A stretch of 9,964 nt of DNA from Chloroflexota bacterium. GTDB lineage: Bacteria > Chloroflexota > Anaerolineae > Promineifilales > Promineifilaceae. The DNA lies in NCBI GenBank assembly GCA_020353135.1, contig CP070688.1, positions 2,434,091 to 2,444,054 of the forward strand, read 5' to 3'. Every line of letters starts with the position of its first letter. The stretch's first letter is position 1. This document shows, in pieces, positions 1 to 6,709 of this stretch. The notes below the pieces were generated by a model. The model ran no database searches. It saw nothing but the letters and a program-made list of their open reading frames with translations, and was not told the origin of the DNA. The position numbers and the translations under genes are program-made.

Positions 1-2073
1 ACCGGCCGGAAGGTCTTGGAGCAGGCGGCTGTCTTGGGCCGCCTCTTCGATCTGCCCACATTGGAAGTGGCCACTGAGTTGGATGAAGACACACTGATCG
101 AGGCCCTGGAAGAGGCGCTGGCTACCCAGCTTATTGGAGAGGAAGGTGGAGCGGAGGAGTCCTTTTCGTTCGTTCATGCTTTGATACCATCTTCGTTGGT
201 CGCTGGCATCCGAGCATTGCGCCGTCGCCGGCTACAACGCAGGGCTGCGACCGCGTTCGAGGCCGTTCATCCGGAGGATTACGAGGTACTGGCCCATTAC
301 TTCATCGAGGCTGGCCAGATCGATAAGGGCACCCATTACTTGTTGCAGGCGGGCGACCGGGCGCGTGTACAGTACGCCCACGAGGAGGCCATTGGCAGCT
401 ACCGGGCAGCGAAAGACTATCTCAAGGAAGAAGGGGAATTGGAAGCGGCCGCCCGTGCCTTGATGAAACTAGGGCTGGCCTACAACAACGCCTTTGAATT
501 CGCTTCGTCTCGTCAGGCCTATGAGGAGGGTTTCGCTTTGTGGCAGCAGACGGGCCTGAGTCCGTCCATCGAATCCTCCCGGCCGGCGCCTCACGCGTTG
601 CGCCTGCGAGAAAGCGAACCCAAGACACTTGATCCGGGTCTAGCCAGCGACTGGTCCAGTTTCTCTTACATCGAAAACCTTTTTAGTGGTCTCGCCCAGC
701 TAACGGCAGAGATGGATATCGTACCCGACGTGGCCCATAGCTGGCAGGTTCTGAAAGGGGGGCAGCGTTTCCTTTTTCATCTGCGAGATGATGTCTTTTG
801 GAGCGACGGCGTCCCGGTTACTGCCGGGGACTTTGCTTTTGCCTGGCGACGAATCTTGACGCCAGCAAATTGCGCCTCAAAAGCTGATATGTTCTACACT
901 ATCAAGAATGGACGAGATTTCCATGAAGGCCGGATGACGGATTGGGAAGTTGTTGGCGTCAAAGTCGTTGATCCATTGACCCTCGAAGTGACTCTGGAGA
1001 ATCCCGACAGCACCTTCCTATATCTCATAAGCCAGGCTTACCCCTTGCCCGAACACAGCTTACGAGCGCCAGATGCGCCCTTGATCGCCTGGGATGAATT
1101 GGTGACCAATGGTCCTTTCAGGCTAGCCAAGTGGGAGCCGGGCCAAAGCCTGCGGCTGGTGGCTAACTCTAGTTATCACGGCCATCGGACCGGAAATGTG
1201 GAGACGGTGGAGATAATCGTGTCCGACGGTGACGACGACGATGGACGTTTGACCCTCTACAAGAATGATTTGCTGGATATTGTCCAGCCACGCGCCGCCG
1301 AAGTCGTCCAGGCTCGCAACCGTTTTGCCGCCGATCACATATCCTTCCCTGCTTTGGTCGTTTATTACCTTGCCTTCGACTGCACACAGGCGCCCTTTGC
1401 CGATCCCAGCGTACGCCGTGCGCTGGCCCTGGCTACAGATAGGGAGCGCCTAAGCGATTTCGATCAGCTCTTTCCTGCTTCAGGCGGTCTTGTTCCCCCG
1501 GGCATGGCGGGGCATGTACCGGCAAATGCCCTACCATTTGACCCAGACGAGGCTCGCCGCTTGCTGTCCTTAGCAGGTTATGCCAGAAAGGGCGCATTTC
1601 CGCCCATCAAATTTCTGCAGTCCCATATGTACGGAGCCACCAAACTAAGCGAATACCTGACAGCGAGATGGCACGAAATCCTAGGCGTAGAGATGGAAAT
1701 TGAGGTTATATATCCCCCATATGACTCGGATATTGAGCGTAAGCGGAAAGAATCGCCGGCGCTCTTTTTGGGGGGCTATGCGGCCGATTTTCCCGATCCC
1801 ATTGACTTCTTGAGTTCGGGTAGTTTCATAAACAGAACCGGCTGGCGGAACAAAGCCTATGATCGCCTGATCCAGCAAGCCGGGATAACGATGGATCAGG
1901 AAGGACGCCTAGGCTTGTATCGCCAGGCACAAGAAATATTGGATCAGGAAACGCCTGTACTTCCGCTCCTGTACGGCCGTTTTTCGCTGCTCGTCAAGCC
2001 CTGGGTACGGCGCTTTCCCACCTCGCCTATCAAAATCAGTTTTTGGAAAGACATCGTTATTGAGCCTCACTGA
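1..2073 (+). CDS. ATPase/TPR regulatory protein fused to a C-terminal family 5 solute-binding domain (5' end outside window)
   Basis: The frame is open from base 1 (ACC GGC CGG AAG...) to TGA at 2071-2073, so the true start lies upstream and the TTG at 16 is not the start. Bases 1-230 read like the helical tail of a STAND/AfsR-like or cyclase-associated AAA ATPase (motif LEQAAVLGRLF). Bases about 275-555 are helical and TPR-like (AHYFIEAGQIDKGTHYL and the following repeats). From about base 590 to the end lies a full SBP_bac_5 domain of the OppA type: TLDPGLASDWSSFSYIENLF, then FHLRDDVFWSDGVPVTAGDF, then the C-terminal half ending in KISFWKDIVIEPH. OppA-type domains bind oligopeptides or other small ligands and are normally exported with a signal peptide. 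Here the domain follows cytoplasmic-type modules, and no signal peptide or membrane segment is visible in the part present. By inference it is a cytoplasmic ligand sensor, comparable in concept to E. coli SgrR (DNA-binding domain plus solute-binding domain). The N-terminal effector is unseen. Confidence 0.85.
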   Translation, partial: TGRKVLEQAAVLGRLFDLPTLEVATELDEDTLIEALEEALATQLIGEEGGAEESFSFVHALIPSSLVAGIRALRRRRLQRRAATAFEAVHPEDYEVLAHYFIEAGQIDKGTHYLLQAGDRARVQYAHEEAIGSYRAAKDYLKEEGELEAAARALMKLGLAYNNAFEFASSRQAYEEGFALWQQTGLSPSIESSRPAPHALRLRESEPKTLDPGLASDWSSFSYIENLFSGLAQLTAEMDIVPDVAHSWQVLKGGQRFLFHLRDDVFWSDGVPVTAGDFAFAWRRILTPANCASKADMFYTIKNGRDFHEGRMTDWEVVGVKVVDPLTLEVTLENPDSTFLYLISQAYPLPEHSLRAPDAPLIAWDELVTNGPFRLAKWEPGQSLRLVANSSYHGHRTGNVETVEIIVSDGDDDDGRLTLYKNDLLDIVQPRAAEVVQARNRFAADHISFPALVVYYLAFDCTQAPFADPSVRRALALATDRERLSDFDQLFPASGGLVPPGMAGHVPANALPFDPDEARRLLSLAGYARKGAFPPIKFLQSHMYGATKLSEYLTARWHEILGVEMEIEVIYPPYDSDIERKRKESPALFLGGYAADFPDPIDFLSSGSFINRTGWRNKAYDRLIQQAGITMDQEGRLGLYRQAQEILDQETPVLPLLYGRFSLLVKPWVRRFPTSPIKISFWKDIVIEPH

Positions 2074-2210
2074 GAAAAGCGTCAAAGAGAGGGTAATCAT
2101 AATAGGACGGTAATCAAATCTCCAAACTTAGGACCAATCCGAAATCAAAAAAAGTAATTCCCCCCAATCAGTCGCTCCCGGGATCAGATTTTCACAATAT
2201 CCTATATATA

Positions 2211-2240
2211 AAGAAAAAGCCCTCCTGGAAGAGGAGAGCT
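2211..2240 (-). terminator. Rho-independent terminator of tRNA-Asp
   Basis: Read on the minus strand, AGCUCUCCU (2240-2232) pairs with AGGAGGGCU (2226-2218) around a five-base loop, giving nine pairs with one U-G wobble. A U-rich run (UUUUUCUU) follows at 2217-2210. The hairpin sits 30 bases beyond the tRNA 3' end, as expected for a single tRNA transcript. The opposite strand has no T-run, so it is not a strong terminator for the plus-strand gene ending at 2073. Confidence 0.85.
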
Positions 2241-2270
2241 TATAGACTCATAGTTTTGCACTATGGGATA

Positions 2271-2343
2271 CGGGAGCGACGGGGATCGAACCCGCGATCT
2301 CCGGCTTGACAGGCCGGCGTGTTAACCACTACACCACGCCCCC
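2271..2343 (-). tRNA. tRNA-Asp (anticodon GUC)
   Basis: The reverse complement folds into a complete 73-nt cloverleaf. The acceptor stem is GGGGGCG with CGCUCCC (one G-U pair), the D-arm is GUGU/ACAC, the anticodon stem is CCGGC/GCCGG with loop CUGUCAA (anticodon GUC), the variable loop has five bases, and the T-arm is GCGGG/CCCGU with loop UUCGAUC. The discriminator base is G73, the usual aspartate identity base. CCA is not encoded, since the next bases are UAUCC, so it must be added after transcription. The gene has its own promoter and terminator and is transcribed towards the plus-strand gene ending at 2073. Confidence 0.97.
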
Positions 2344-2355
2344 AATTGCAAGGTA

Positions 2356-2384
2356 ATGTTACCAGAGCTTATGGTGCACGTCAA
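2356..2384 (-). promoter_or_regulatory. sigma-70-type promoter of tRNA-Asp
   Basis: On the minus strand, TTGACG (2384-2379) and TAACAT (2361-2356) are separated by exactly 17 bases. The predicted start is about 7 bases beyond the -10, close to the tRNA 5' end at 2343, so the 5' leader would be very short. Confidence 0.75.
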
Positions 2385-2433
2385 TGTCTAGAGCGGGTGA
2401 AAGGGCGAAAAGGTTATGAGGCAAAATGCCGGC

Positions 2434-3069
2434 TTACTCGACCGTGACTAACGGCCGGATCTGTTCGAGTTTGGCCGGGCCGATGCCGGAGACGTTTTCG
2501 ACATCGTCCACTGTGTTAAAGGGTCCGTTGGCCTGTCGATAGTCGACGATCTTCTGGGCAGTTGCCGGCCCAATACCTGGCAGTTGATCGAGCTCTTCTA
2601 GCGTGGCCGTATTCAGGTTGATCAGTTCGCCGCTAGGCGCTTCAGGCGAAAACGCGGCCGGCGGCGCCCTTTCGACCAATGGCGGAGCTGAATCCAACTG
2701 ATTAAGGGCCGGAACGTGGATGTGCATGCCGTCTGCCAGCGGCAAGGCCAGGTTGATGACGTCGGCCGCCGCTGCGTCGTTCAGCCCACCGGCCGCGTCA
2801 ATGGCGTCGCGCAGAATGGCCCCGGCCGGCACCATATAGACGTCTGGAGCGACCACTTCACCGCTGATGTGAACGCGTAATGGCGACGGGCTCGGGCTGG
2901 GCTGTGGCGTCAGAGTTGGAGTGGGTGTAGCCGTTGGGCTGGCCGGGGTAATGTAGATTGGCGCCGGCCGGTTCCGGCCGCTCAGAATCACCGCCAGCGC
3001 GCCAATCGCTATGCCGAGGAATAAGGCAACCACCAGCCAGGGTAGCTGTTCCTTCGACAAAGTGCTCAT
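2434..3069 (-). CDS. comEA: ComEA-family helix-hairpin-helix DNA-binding protein
   Basis: This is a membrane-anchored DNA receptor for natural transformation, binding double-stranded DNA outside the membrane for delivery to the ComEC channel. The 211 residues have the family order. There is one N-terminal membrane segment (about 11-30), a Thr/Pro/Ser-rich linker (36-63), an SLBB-like domain (about 65-121, starting RVHISGEVVAPDVY), and a C-terminal tandem helix-hairpin-helix (150-211) with INLNTATLEELDQLPGIGPA and VSGIGPAKLEQIRPL. Start ATG is at 3069-3067 with only a weak purine-rich stretch upstream, and stop TAA is at 2436-2434. It begins 40 bases after the rtcB stop on the same strand with no terminator between, so co-transcription is possible. 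No comEC is present in the window. A ComEA-like protein with a role other than DNA uptake cannot be excluded. Confidence 0.9.
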   Translation of the reverse strand: MSTLSKEQLPWLVVALFLGIAIGALAVILSGRNRPAPIYITPASPTATPTPTLTPQPSPSPSPLRVHISGEVVAPDVYMVPAGAILRDAIDAAGGLNDAAAADVINLALPLADGMHIHVPALNQLDSAPPLVERAPPAAFSPEAPSGELINLNTATLEELDQLPGIGPATAQKIVDYRQANGPFNTVDDVENVSGIGPAKLEQIRPLVTVE

Positions 3070-3109
3070 CGCCGTTCCGCCCTACCCGCCCGAGCTACCC
3101 AGACCATGA

Positions 3110-4561
3110 CTAGCCCTTGATCACCGCTACTGGAACGATACGGGCCACCTTCTTAGCAATTCCCGCGCCATGTACAACTTCTACCACTCGGTCCACATCC
3201 TTGTAGGCCTGCGGCGCTTCTTCGGCCAGTCCGGGCATGCTGCCGGCCCTCACGTGAATGCCGGCCTGCTCCAGTTCGTCGCGCAGGTCGCCGCCCCAAA
3301 TGGTCTTTTTCGCCTTGCTACGACTCATTGTCCGGCCGGCCCCGTGACAGGTGGAGCCAAAGGTCTGAGCCATGGCGCCTTCGGTGCCCAGCAACACCCA
3401 ACTAGCGGTGCCCATCGATCCGGGCACCAGCACTGGTTGACCAATGTCGCGATAGACGTCAGGCAGGACCGGCGAGCCCGGTCCGAAGGCTCTGGTAGCG
3501 CCCTTGCGATGGACGCACACTTCCATCGGCCGCCCGTCGACGTCATGTTCTTCGATTTTGGCCATGTTGTGAGCGATATCGTATATCTGGTAGACGTGGG
3601 TGTTTTCCACCTTGCCGGTCAATGTCTGCTCAAAACTGCGGCGAATATGGTGGACCAAGACCTGGCGATTGGCGAAGGCATAATTGGCGGCCGCCTTCAT
3701 CGCTGCCAAATAGTCTTGACCTTCTGGACTGTTTAACGGGGCGCACACCAATTCTCGGTCGGGCAACTTGATGCCATAACGGCCGACAACCCGCTGAAAT
3801 CGCTTTACATAATCCGAACAGACCTGGTGGCCAAAGCCACGTGAACCACAGTGGATCTGGACCACAATCCGGCCGGGCGACAAGCCCATGCGGTCGGCCG
3901 CCGGGCTGTCAAATACCTGGTCGACCACGTCGACCTCGATGAAATGGTTGCCGGCCCCCAGGGTGCCCACTTGTTTTGCGCCGCGCTTCTTGGCCCGCGG
4001 GCTCACTTTGGTCGAATCGGCGCCATTGATACAACCGCCTTCCTCGGTCCGTTCCAGGTCGTTTGGAAACGCATAACCGCGGTCTAATGCCCAGCGAGCG
4101 CCTCGCTCAATTACCTGGTCCAGCTCGCCATGGCGCAGCTTTATGCTGCCACCCTTGCCCACACCGCTCGGGCAATTGGCATACAGTGCCGAGGCGACCT
4201 CATCCAGGTGCGGTTCGATCTCCGGCAGATCCAAGTGTGTGCCTAGCAGGCGAACGCCGCAATTAATGTCATAGCCCACCCCACCTGGCGAGATAACGCC
4301 CTCAGGCAGCTGGGTAGCGATCACACCGCCAATGGGGAAGCCATAGCCCTGGTGGATATCAGGCATGGCCAGCGCGTATTTCACCGCGCCGGGCAGCGTG
4401 GCTGTATTCACGAGCTGGCTCAGGCTCTTGTCTTCCTTGATCGCCGCCAGTAGCTCGGCATCGGCATAGAAGCGAGCCGGTACGCGCATATCCTCGCGGT
4501 AAGACTTTGGCACTTCGTACAGATAGGGGCTCAATCGTTTGAAATCAGCGCTGGTAACCAT
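3110..4561 (-). CDS. rtcB: RNA-splicing ligase RtcB (archaeal type)
   Basis: RtcB is a GTP- and Mn2+-dependent RNA ligase. It joins 2',3'-cyclic-phosphate or 3'-phosphate ends to 5'-OH ends in tRNA splicing and RNA repair. The 483 residues carry every catalytic feature I recall for Pyrococcus RtcB, at nearly the same numbering: D98 and C101 in [10 protein letters not shown]206 in [11 protein letters not shown]237 in [13 protein letters not shown]331 in YDIAHNMA, and the guanylylated histidine H406 in [15 protein letters not shown]. The protein ends typically ([20 protein letters not shown]). ATG at 4561-4559 has a strong GGGAGGT ribosome site, and this site begins inside the archease stop codon region. 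The archease gene ends 13 bases upstream, which suggests tight coupling. The protein appears intact and active. Confidence 0.97.
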   Translation of the reverse strand: MVTSADFKRLSPYLYEVPKSYREDMRVPARFYADAELLAAIKEDKSLSQLVNTATLPGAVKYALAMPDIHQGYGFPIGGVIATQLPEGVISPGGVGYDINCGVRLLGTHLDLPEIEPHLDEVASALYANCPSGVGKGGSIKLRHGELDQVIERGARWALDRGYAFPNDLERTEEGGCINGADSTKVSPRAKKRGAKQVGTLGAGNHFIEVDVVDQVFDSPAADRMGLSPGRIVVQIHCGSRGFGHQVCSDYVKRFQRVVGRYGIKLPDRELVCAPLNSPEGQDYLAAMKAAANYAFANRQVLVHHIRRSFEQTLTGKVENTHVYQIYDIAHNMAKIEEHDVDGRPMEVCVHRKGATRAFGPGSPVLPDVYRDIGQPVLVPGSMGTASWVLLGTEGAMAQTFGSTCHGAGRTMSRSKAKKTIWGGDLRDELEQAGIHVRAGSMPGLAEEAPQAYKDVDRVVEVVHGAGIAKKVARIVPVAVIKG

Positions 4562-4571
4562 TGGCGGACCT
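4559..4571 (-). repeat. 13-bp repeat copy 1: ribosome site plus ATG of rtcB
   Basis: On the minus strand AGGTCCGCCAATG spans the ribosome-binding site and the rtcB start codon. The identical 13 bases recur at 5026-5038 in front of archease. Confidence 0.9.
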
Positions 4572-4574
4572 CCC

Positions 4575-5021
4575 TTATACGTCGAAGACGACGGTTACCG
4601 TATATCCTGTCTCGGTCTTCTGGATGGCCAGTTCGTTGTAGGTGACGGCTTTGATATGTTTCTCCAGGGCCGGCGGCCGGCCGCCACGGATACAGGCCTC
4701 AAGATGGTTGGGGCTGATATTGCGCAGTTGAAACTCGCGAAATACGAGGCCCTCATCTTCGGCCGCGTAGGCCAGTTCGCTGAGCCAGTCTACCAACAAT
4801 GTCTCGGCGTCAAAGGCATCTAGCTCCAGGTCACGTTCCACGCTCAGAGGCACGCTGTATAGATCGGATACCAACAACGCGGACATGCCCAGGGCGGCAT
4901 TCAGCAGCAGGTCGGATAGGCTGCCCCCATAGATGCGCAGAGCCCAGTCGGCCGTATGGTCGACGATTTCAAAACCACCGGCCGATTCGGAAAGCGCTGA
5001 TGGCTCGCTCAACTCTAGCAC
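4575..5021 (-). CDS. Archease, RtcB activator protein
   Basis: Archease is a small protein that promotes guanylylation and multiple turnover of RtcB. The 148-residue frame has the family hallmarks: [17 protein letters not shown] at 16-32, the central acidic and hydrophobic segment [20 protein letters not shown] (75-94), [11 protein letters not shown] at 124-134, and the C-terminal VVFDV with the conserved acidic residue. Stop TAA at 4577-4575 overlaps the rtcB ribosome site, so the two genes form one unit. The first plausible in-frame start is GTG at 5021-5019; no ATG precedes the DHTAD motif. GTG has no ribosome site at normal distance. A good site plus ATG (5028-5026) lies seven bases upstream but in another frame, so the start is uncertain. 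Confidence 0.93.
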   Translation of the reverse strand: MLELSEPSALSESAGGFEIVDHTADWALRIYGGSLSDLLLNAALGMSALLVSDLYSVPLSVERDLELDAFDAETLLVDWLSELAYAAEDEGLVFREFQLRNISPNHLEACIRGGRPPALEKHIKAVTYNELAIQKTETGYTVTVVFDV

Positions 5022-5025
5022 CTCG

Positions 5026-5038
5026 CATTGGCGGACCT
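5026..5038 (-). repeat. 13-bp repeat copy 2: ribosome site plus out-of-frame ATG before archease
   Basis: AGGTCCGCCAATG is identical to the rtcB initiation site at 4571-4559. The ATG here opens a 19-codon frame ending at TGA 4971-4969. That frame overlaps the first archease codons in a different frame. Confidence 0.85.
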
Positions 5039-5054
5039 ATCGGTCACTAGCTTA

Positions 5055-5068
5055 TCGCCAACTGGCGA
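5055..5068. promoter_or_regulatory. Palindrome TCGCCA-AC-TGGCGA in the archease leader
   Basis: Six-base perfect arms flank two bases. The site lies in the predicted leader of the archease-rtcB transcript, about 35 bases before the start. The half-site CTGGCGAC recurs at 5191-5198 inside the promoter spacer. It could be an operator or an RNA hairpin; function is unknown. Confidence 0.35.
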
Positions 5069-5178
5069 CGCCTTGCCGGCTTCTCGCCCGCCGCCTCTTG
5101 CGGCTCCGTTGCCTGGGACAGCTACGAACTCATTAAGAACTCAATGCCCTTGCGACGAGCGGGAGAACGTATGCGAAT

Positions 5179-5207
5179 ATTGTAGCATGGCTGGCGACAC
5201 GTCTCAA
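5179..5207 (-). promoter_or_regulatory. sigma-70-type promoter for archease-rtcB(-comEA)
   Basis: On the minus strand TTGAGA (5207-5202) and TACAAT (5184-5179) are separated by exactly 17 bases. Transcription would start near 5172, leaving a leader of about 150 bases before the archease start. The promoter lies in the 240-base divergent region shared with the DUF3467-translin pair. I see no equally good plus-strand promoter there. Confidence 0.7.
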
Positions 5208-5219
5208 TTTACGGTAATC

Positions 5220-5233
5220 TTTGATCTATCAAA
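5220..5233. promoter_or_regulatory. Palindrome TTTGAT-CT-ATCAAA upstream of the DUF3467 gene
   Basis: Six-base inverted arms around two bases, 29 bases before the DUF3467 start and just upstream of the archease promoter. This is a plausible dimeric regulator site for the divergent pair, but there is no direct support. Confidence 0.3.
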
Positions 5234-5261
5234 TAAGCGCTTCTCGCATCTGAGGGATTCA

Positions 5262-5621
5262 ATGTCAGAGAAAGAACCAAAGCCCAAACCAACTCCTAAA
5301 CGGGTCGCCATCGAGCTACCAAAGGATCTTAAGGCCGTATACGCCAATGCGGCGCTCATCAGCCACTCACCGGCCGAGATAGTTATTGACTTCGCCCAGG
5401 TATTGCCGCGAACACCCAAGGGCGCCGTGATGAGCCGGATTGTCATGTCGCCCACCCATGCCAAGCTTTTGCAGCTTGCCCTGGCTCAGAACCTGACCAA
5501 CTATGAGCGTCAGTTCGGTGAGATCCGGCTGCCGCAGCAGAAGACGCTGGCCGATCAATTATTCAACTTTCAGCCGCCAGACGGACAGGGCGACGAAGAT
5601 GATTCGGATAAGGAGCAGTAG
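5262..5621 (+). CDS. DUF3467-family protein
   Basis: The protein has 119 residues and unknown function. The core reads VYANAALISHSPAEIVIDFA (26-45) and SRIVMSPTHAKLLQLALAQN (58-77), followed by YERQFGEI, the pattern of the DUF3467 family. A charged, proline-rich N-terminus (EKEPKPKPTPKR) and an acidic tail (DGQGDEDDSDKEQ) flank the core. The ATG at 5262 is chosen because a GAGGG ribosome site sits five bases upstream and homology begins just after it. The frame stays open further upstream to 5028, but that part is low-complexity, crosses the opposing promoter and has no good ribosome site. Stop TAG at 5619-5621 overlaps the next gene's GTG by one base, so the two are translationally coupled. 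There is no signal peptide or membrane segment; it is probably cytoplasmic. Confidence 0.85.
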   Translation: MSEKEPKPKPTPKRVAIELPKDLKAVYANAALISHSPAEIVIDFAQVLPRTPKGAVMSRIVMSPTHAKLLQLALAQNLTNYERQFGEIRLPQQKTLADQLFNFQPPDGQGDEDDSDKEQ

Positions 5622-6271
5622 TGGACAGAAATCGTCTTGACCATATCGCCGAAGAGATTCGCGACCAGTTTGAGATAGTCAACATGGCCCGCGATAATGC
5701 CTATCAGCAATCGCGGGCCCTGACCAGCGTTTGCGCCCGTTCTATCCGGGCCATACATCGGGAAGAGTGGGAATTGGCCGGCCGCTTACTGGCCGAAGCT
5801 AAGGAAGCAGCTAAGCGCCTGAGCGAAGGCGTGAAGCCATTCCCGAATCTTTATCACGCCGGCTACACCCAAGACGCCTTGAAGGAGTTTGTGGAAGCGA
5901 ACCTCACTTTGGCGCTGGTACGAAACAGGCCGCTGGCAAGCCCACAGGAGTTGAGCGTTGAGCAAAACACCTGGCTCAATGGCCTGGCCGAGGCGGCGAC
6001 CGAGCTGCGACGGCGCATATTGGATATCATACGTCACGGTCACAGCCAGGAAGCTGAGCGGCTGCTGGAGGAAATGGACGAAATTTACTCTGTGTTGGTC
6101 ACCTTCGACTTCAATGACTCCATCACCGGTGGCCTGCGCAGGCGGACCGACACCGTGCGCGCTGTGTTGGAGCGGACCCGGGGCGATGTGACTACTAGCC
6201 TGCGCCAGGCCGAGCTAGAAAGGGCCCTGCAGGCGCTCGAATCCAGGGTTGCGGAGAGCAAAACCGACTGA
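5621..6271 (+). CDS. Translin/TRAX-family RNA-binding protein
   Basis: The 216-residue, all-helical protein matches the translin family (COG2178 type). It has an N-terminal arginine-rich helix (ARSIRAIHREEWELAGRLLA), then HAGYTQDALKEFVEANLTLA (79-98), then LNGLAEAATELRRRILDIIR (119-138), and a C-terminal LRRRTDTVRAVLERTR. Eukaryotic translin and TRAX form C3PO, which binds RNA; TRAX cuts it with acidic residues. The EFVEA box (E89, E92) matches the TRAX glutamate box EYVEA. By my alignment the TRAX aspartate of its VYD motif corresponds to S157 (IYS), so nuclease activity is uncertain. Start GTG at 5621 overlaps the DUF3467 stop (TAGTG) and has AAGGAG five bases upstream inside that gene. The archease-rtcB unit is divergent to this pair. 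The gene ends 14 bases before the opposing membrane-protein gene. Confidence 0.88.
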   Translation: MDRNRLDHIAEEIRDQFEIVNMARDNAYQQSRALTSVCARSIRAIHREEWELAGRLLAEAKEAAKRLSEGVKPFPNLYHAGYTQDALKEFVEANLTLALVRNRPLASPQELSVEQNTWLNGLAEAATELRRRILDIIRHGHSQEAERLLEEMDEIYSVLVTFDFNDSITGGLRRRTDTVRAVLERTRGDVTTSLRQAELERALQALESRVAESKTD

Positions 6272-6285
6272 AGCCACCCCTTTCG

Positions 6286-6693
6286 TCATCGCCTGAAGGC
6301 CAGTGCCAGCAGCCCCAACCCCAAGCCGGCTATCGTTCCTGATAGCATCCACAACGGGATTTGCCCCACAGCCCACTCTATTTGCGAGGCCGTAAATTCG
6401 GGGCCGTGACCGTGCAGGCCGGTCTTGATGGCCATCAGGGCCAAGACCAGCAGACCGCACGCTAGGCCGGTGATTGCCCCTAACGCCCCGGCGAAGAGCA
6501 GCCAGTGACCTAGTGGAAGTTCGCGCCCGCCGATTAGACGTTGGGTCACGTAGCCTGCGCCAAGCAGCGCCAGGCCCAGGGCCAGGACGATGACCTGGCC
6601 GATGGCGCCTTCCAGGCTCAACCAAACGACTCCATAGAGGCCCACGATGATGGTCAGCCACTTCAGTCCGCGAATCTTTGGGGGAACTTCCAT
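6286..6693 (-). CDS. Small four-helix membrane protein, unknown function
   Basis: I do not recognise a family. The 135 residues contain four hydrophobic stretches (about 12-28, 31-50, 62-88 and 112-132) separated by short loops, with a glycine- and leucine-rich composition and a final RR. The only notably polar loop (90-111) contains HGHGPEF. It is therefore an integral membrane protein. ATG at 6693-6691 has no ribosome site but lies seven bases after a TATAAT box, suggesting a leaderless mRNA. Stop TGA is at 6288-6286. The gene converges on the translin gene with 14 bases between them and no obvious terminator. Confidence 0.75.
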   Translation of the reverse strand: MEVPPKIRGLKWLTIIVGLYGVVWLSLEGAIGQVIVLALGLALLGAGYVTQRLIGGRELPLGHWLLFAGALGAITGLACGLLVLALMAIKTGLHGHGPEFTASQIEWAVGQIPLWMLSGTIAGLGLGLLALAFRR

Positions 6694-6700
6694 CGGCCGG

Positions 6701-6709
6701 ATTATAGCA
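6701..6709 (-). promoter_or_regulatory. Extended -10 promoter giving a leaderless transcript
   Basis: On the minus strand TGC-TATAAT (6709-6701) is a perfect -10 with the TG extension. There is no good -35 at 16-18 bases. The ATG starts eight bases after the last T, which is where transcription should begin. Confidence 0.65.

Noticed and set aside
2092..2116. Direct repeat GGTAATCA at 2092-2099 and 2109-2116
   Set aside because: It lies in the non-coding gap after a gene end, is short and has no promoter next to it; it may be chance.
3170..3736. 188-codon plus-strand frame inside rtcB
   Set aside because: It is antisense to a fully conserved RtcB; its composition reflects the opposite strand.
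5110..5234. Candidate plus-strand promoters for the DUF3467 gene (TTGCCT, TTGCGA and TTTACG -35-like words)
   Set aside because: Spacings or -10 boxes are poor in every combination. I could not support one.
5028..5261. N-terminal extension of the DUF3467 frame
   Set aside because: The frame is open, but it crosses the archease promoter, is proline/alanine-rich without family similarity, and lacks a ribosome site. GAGGG in front of 5262 sets the start.
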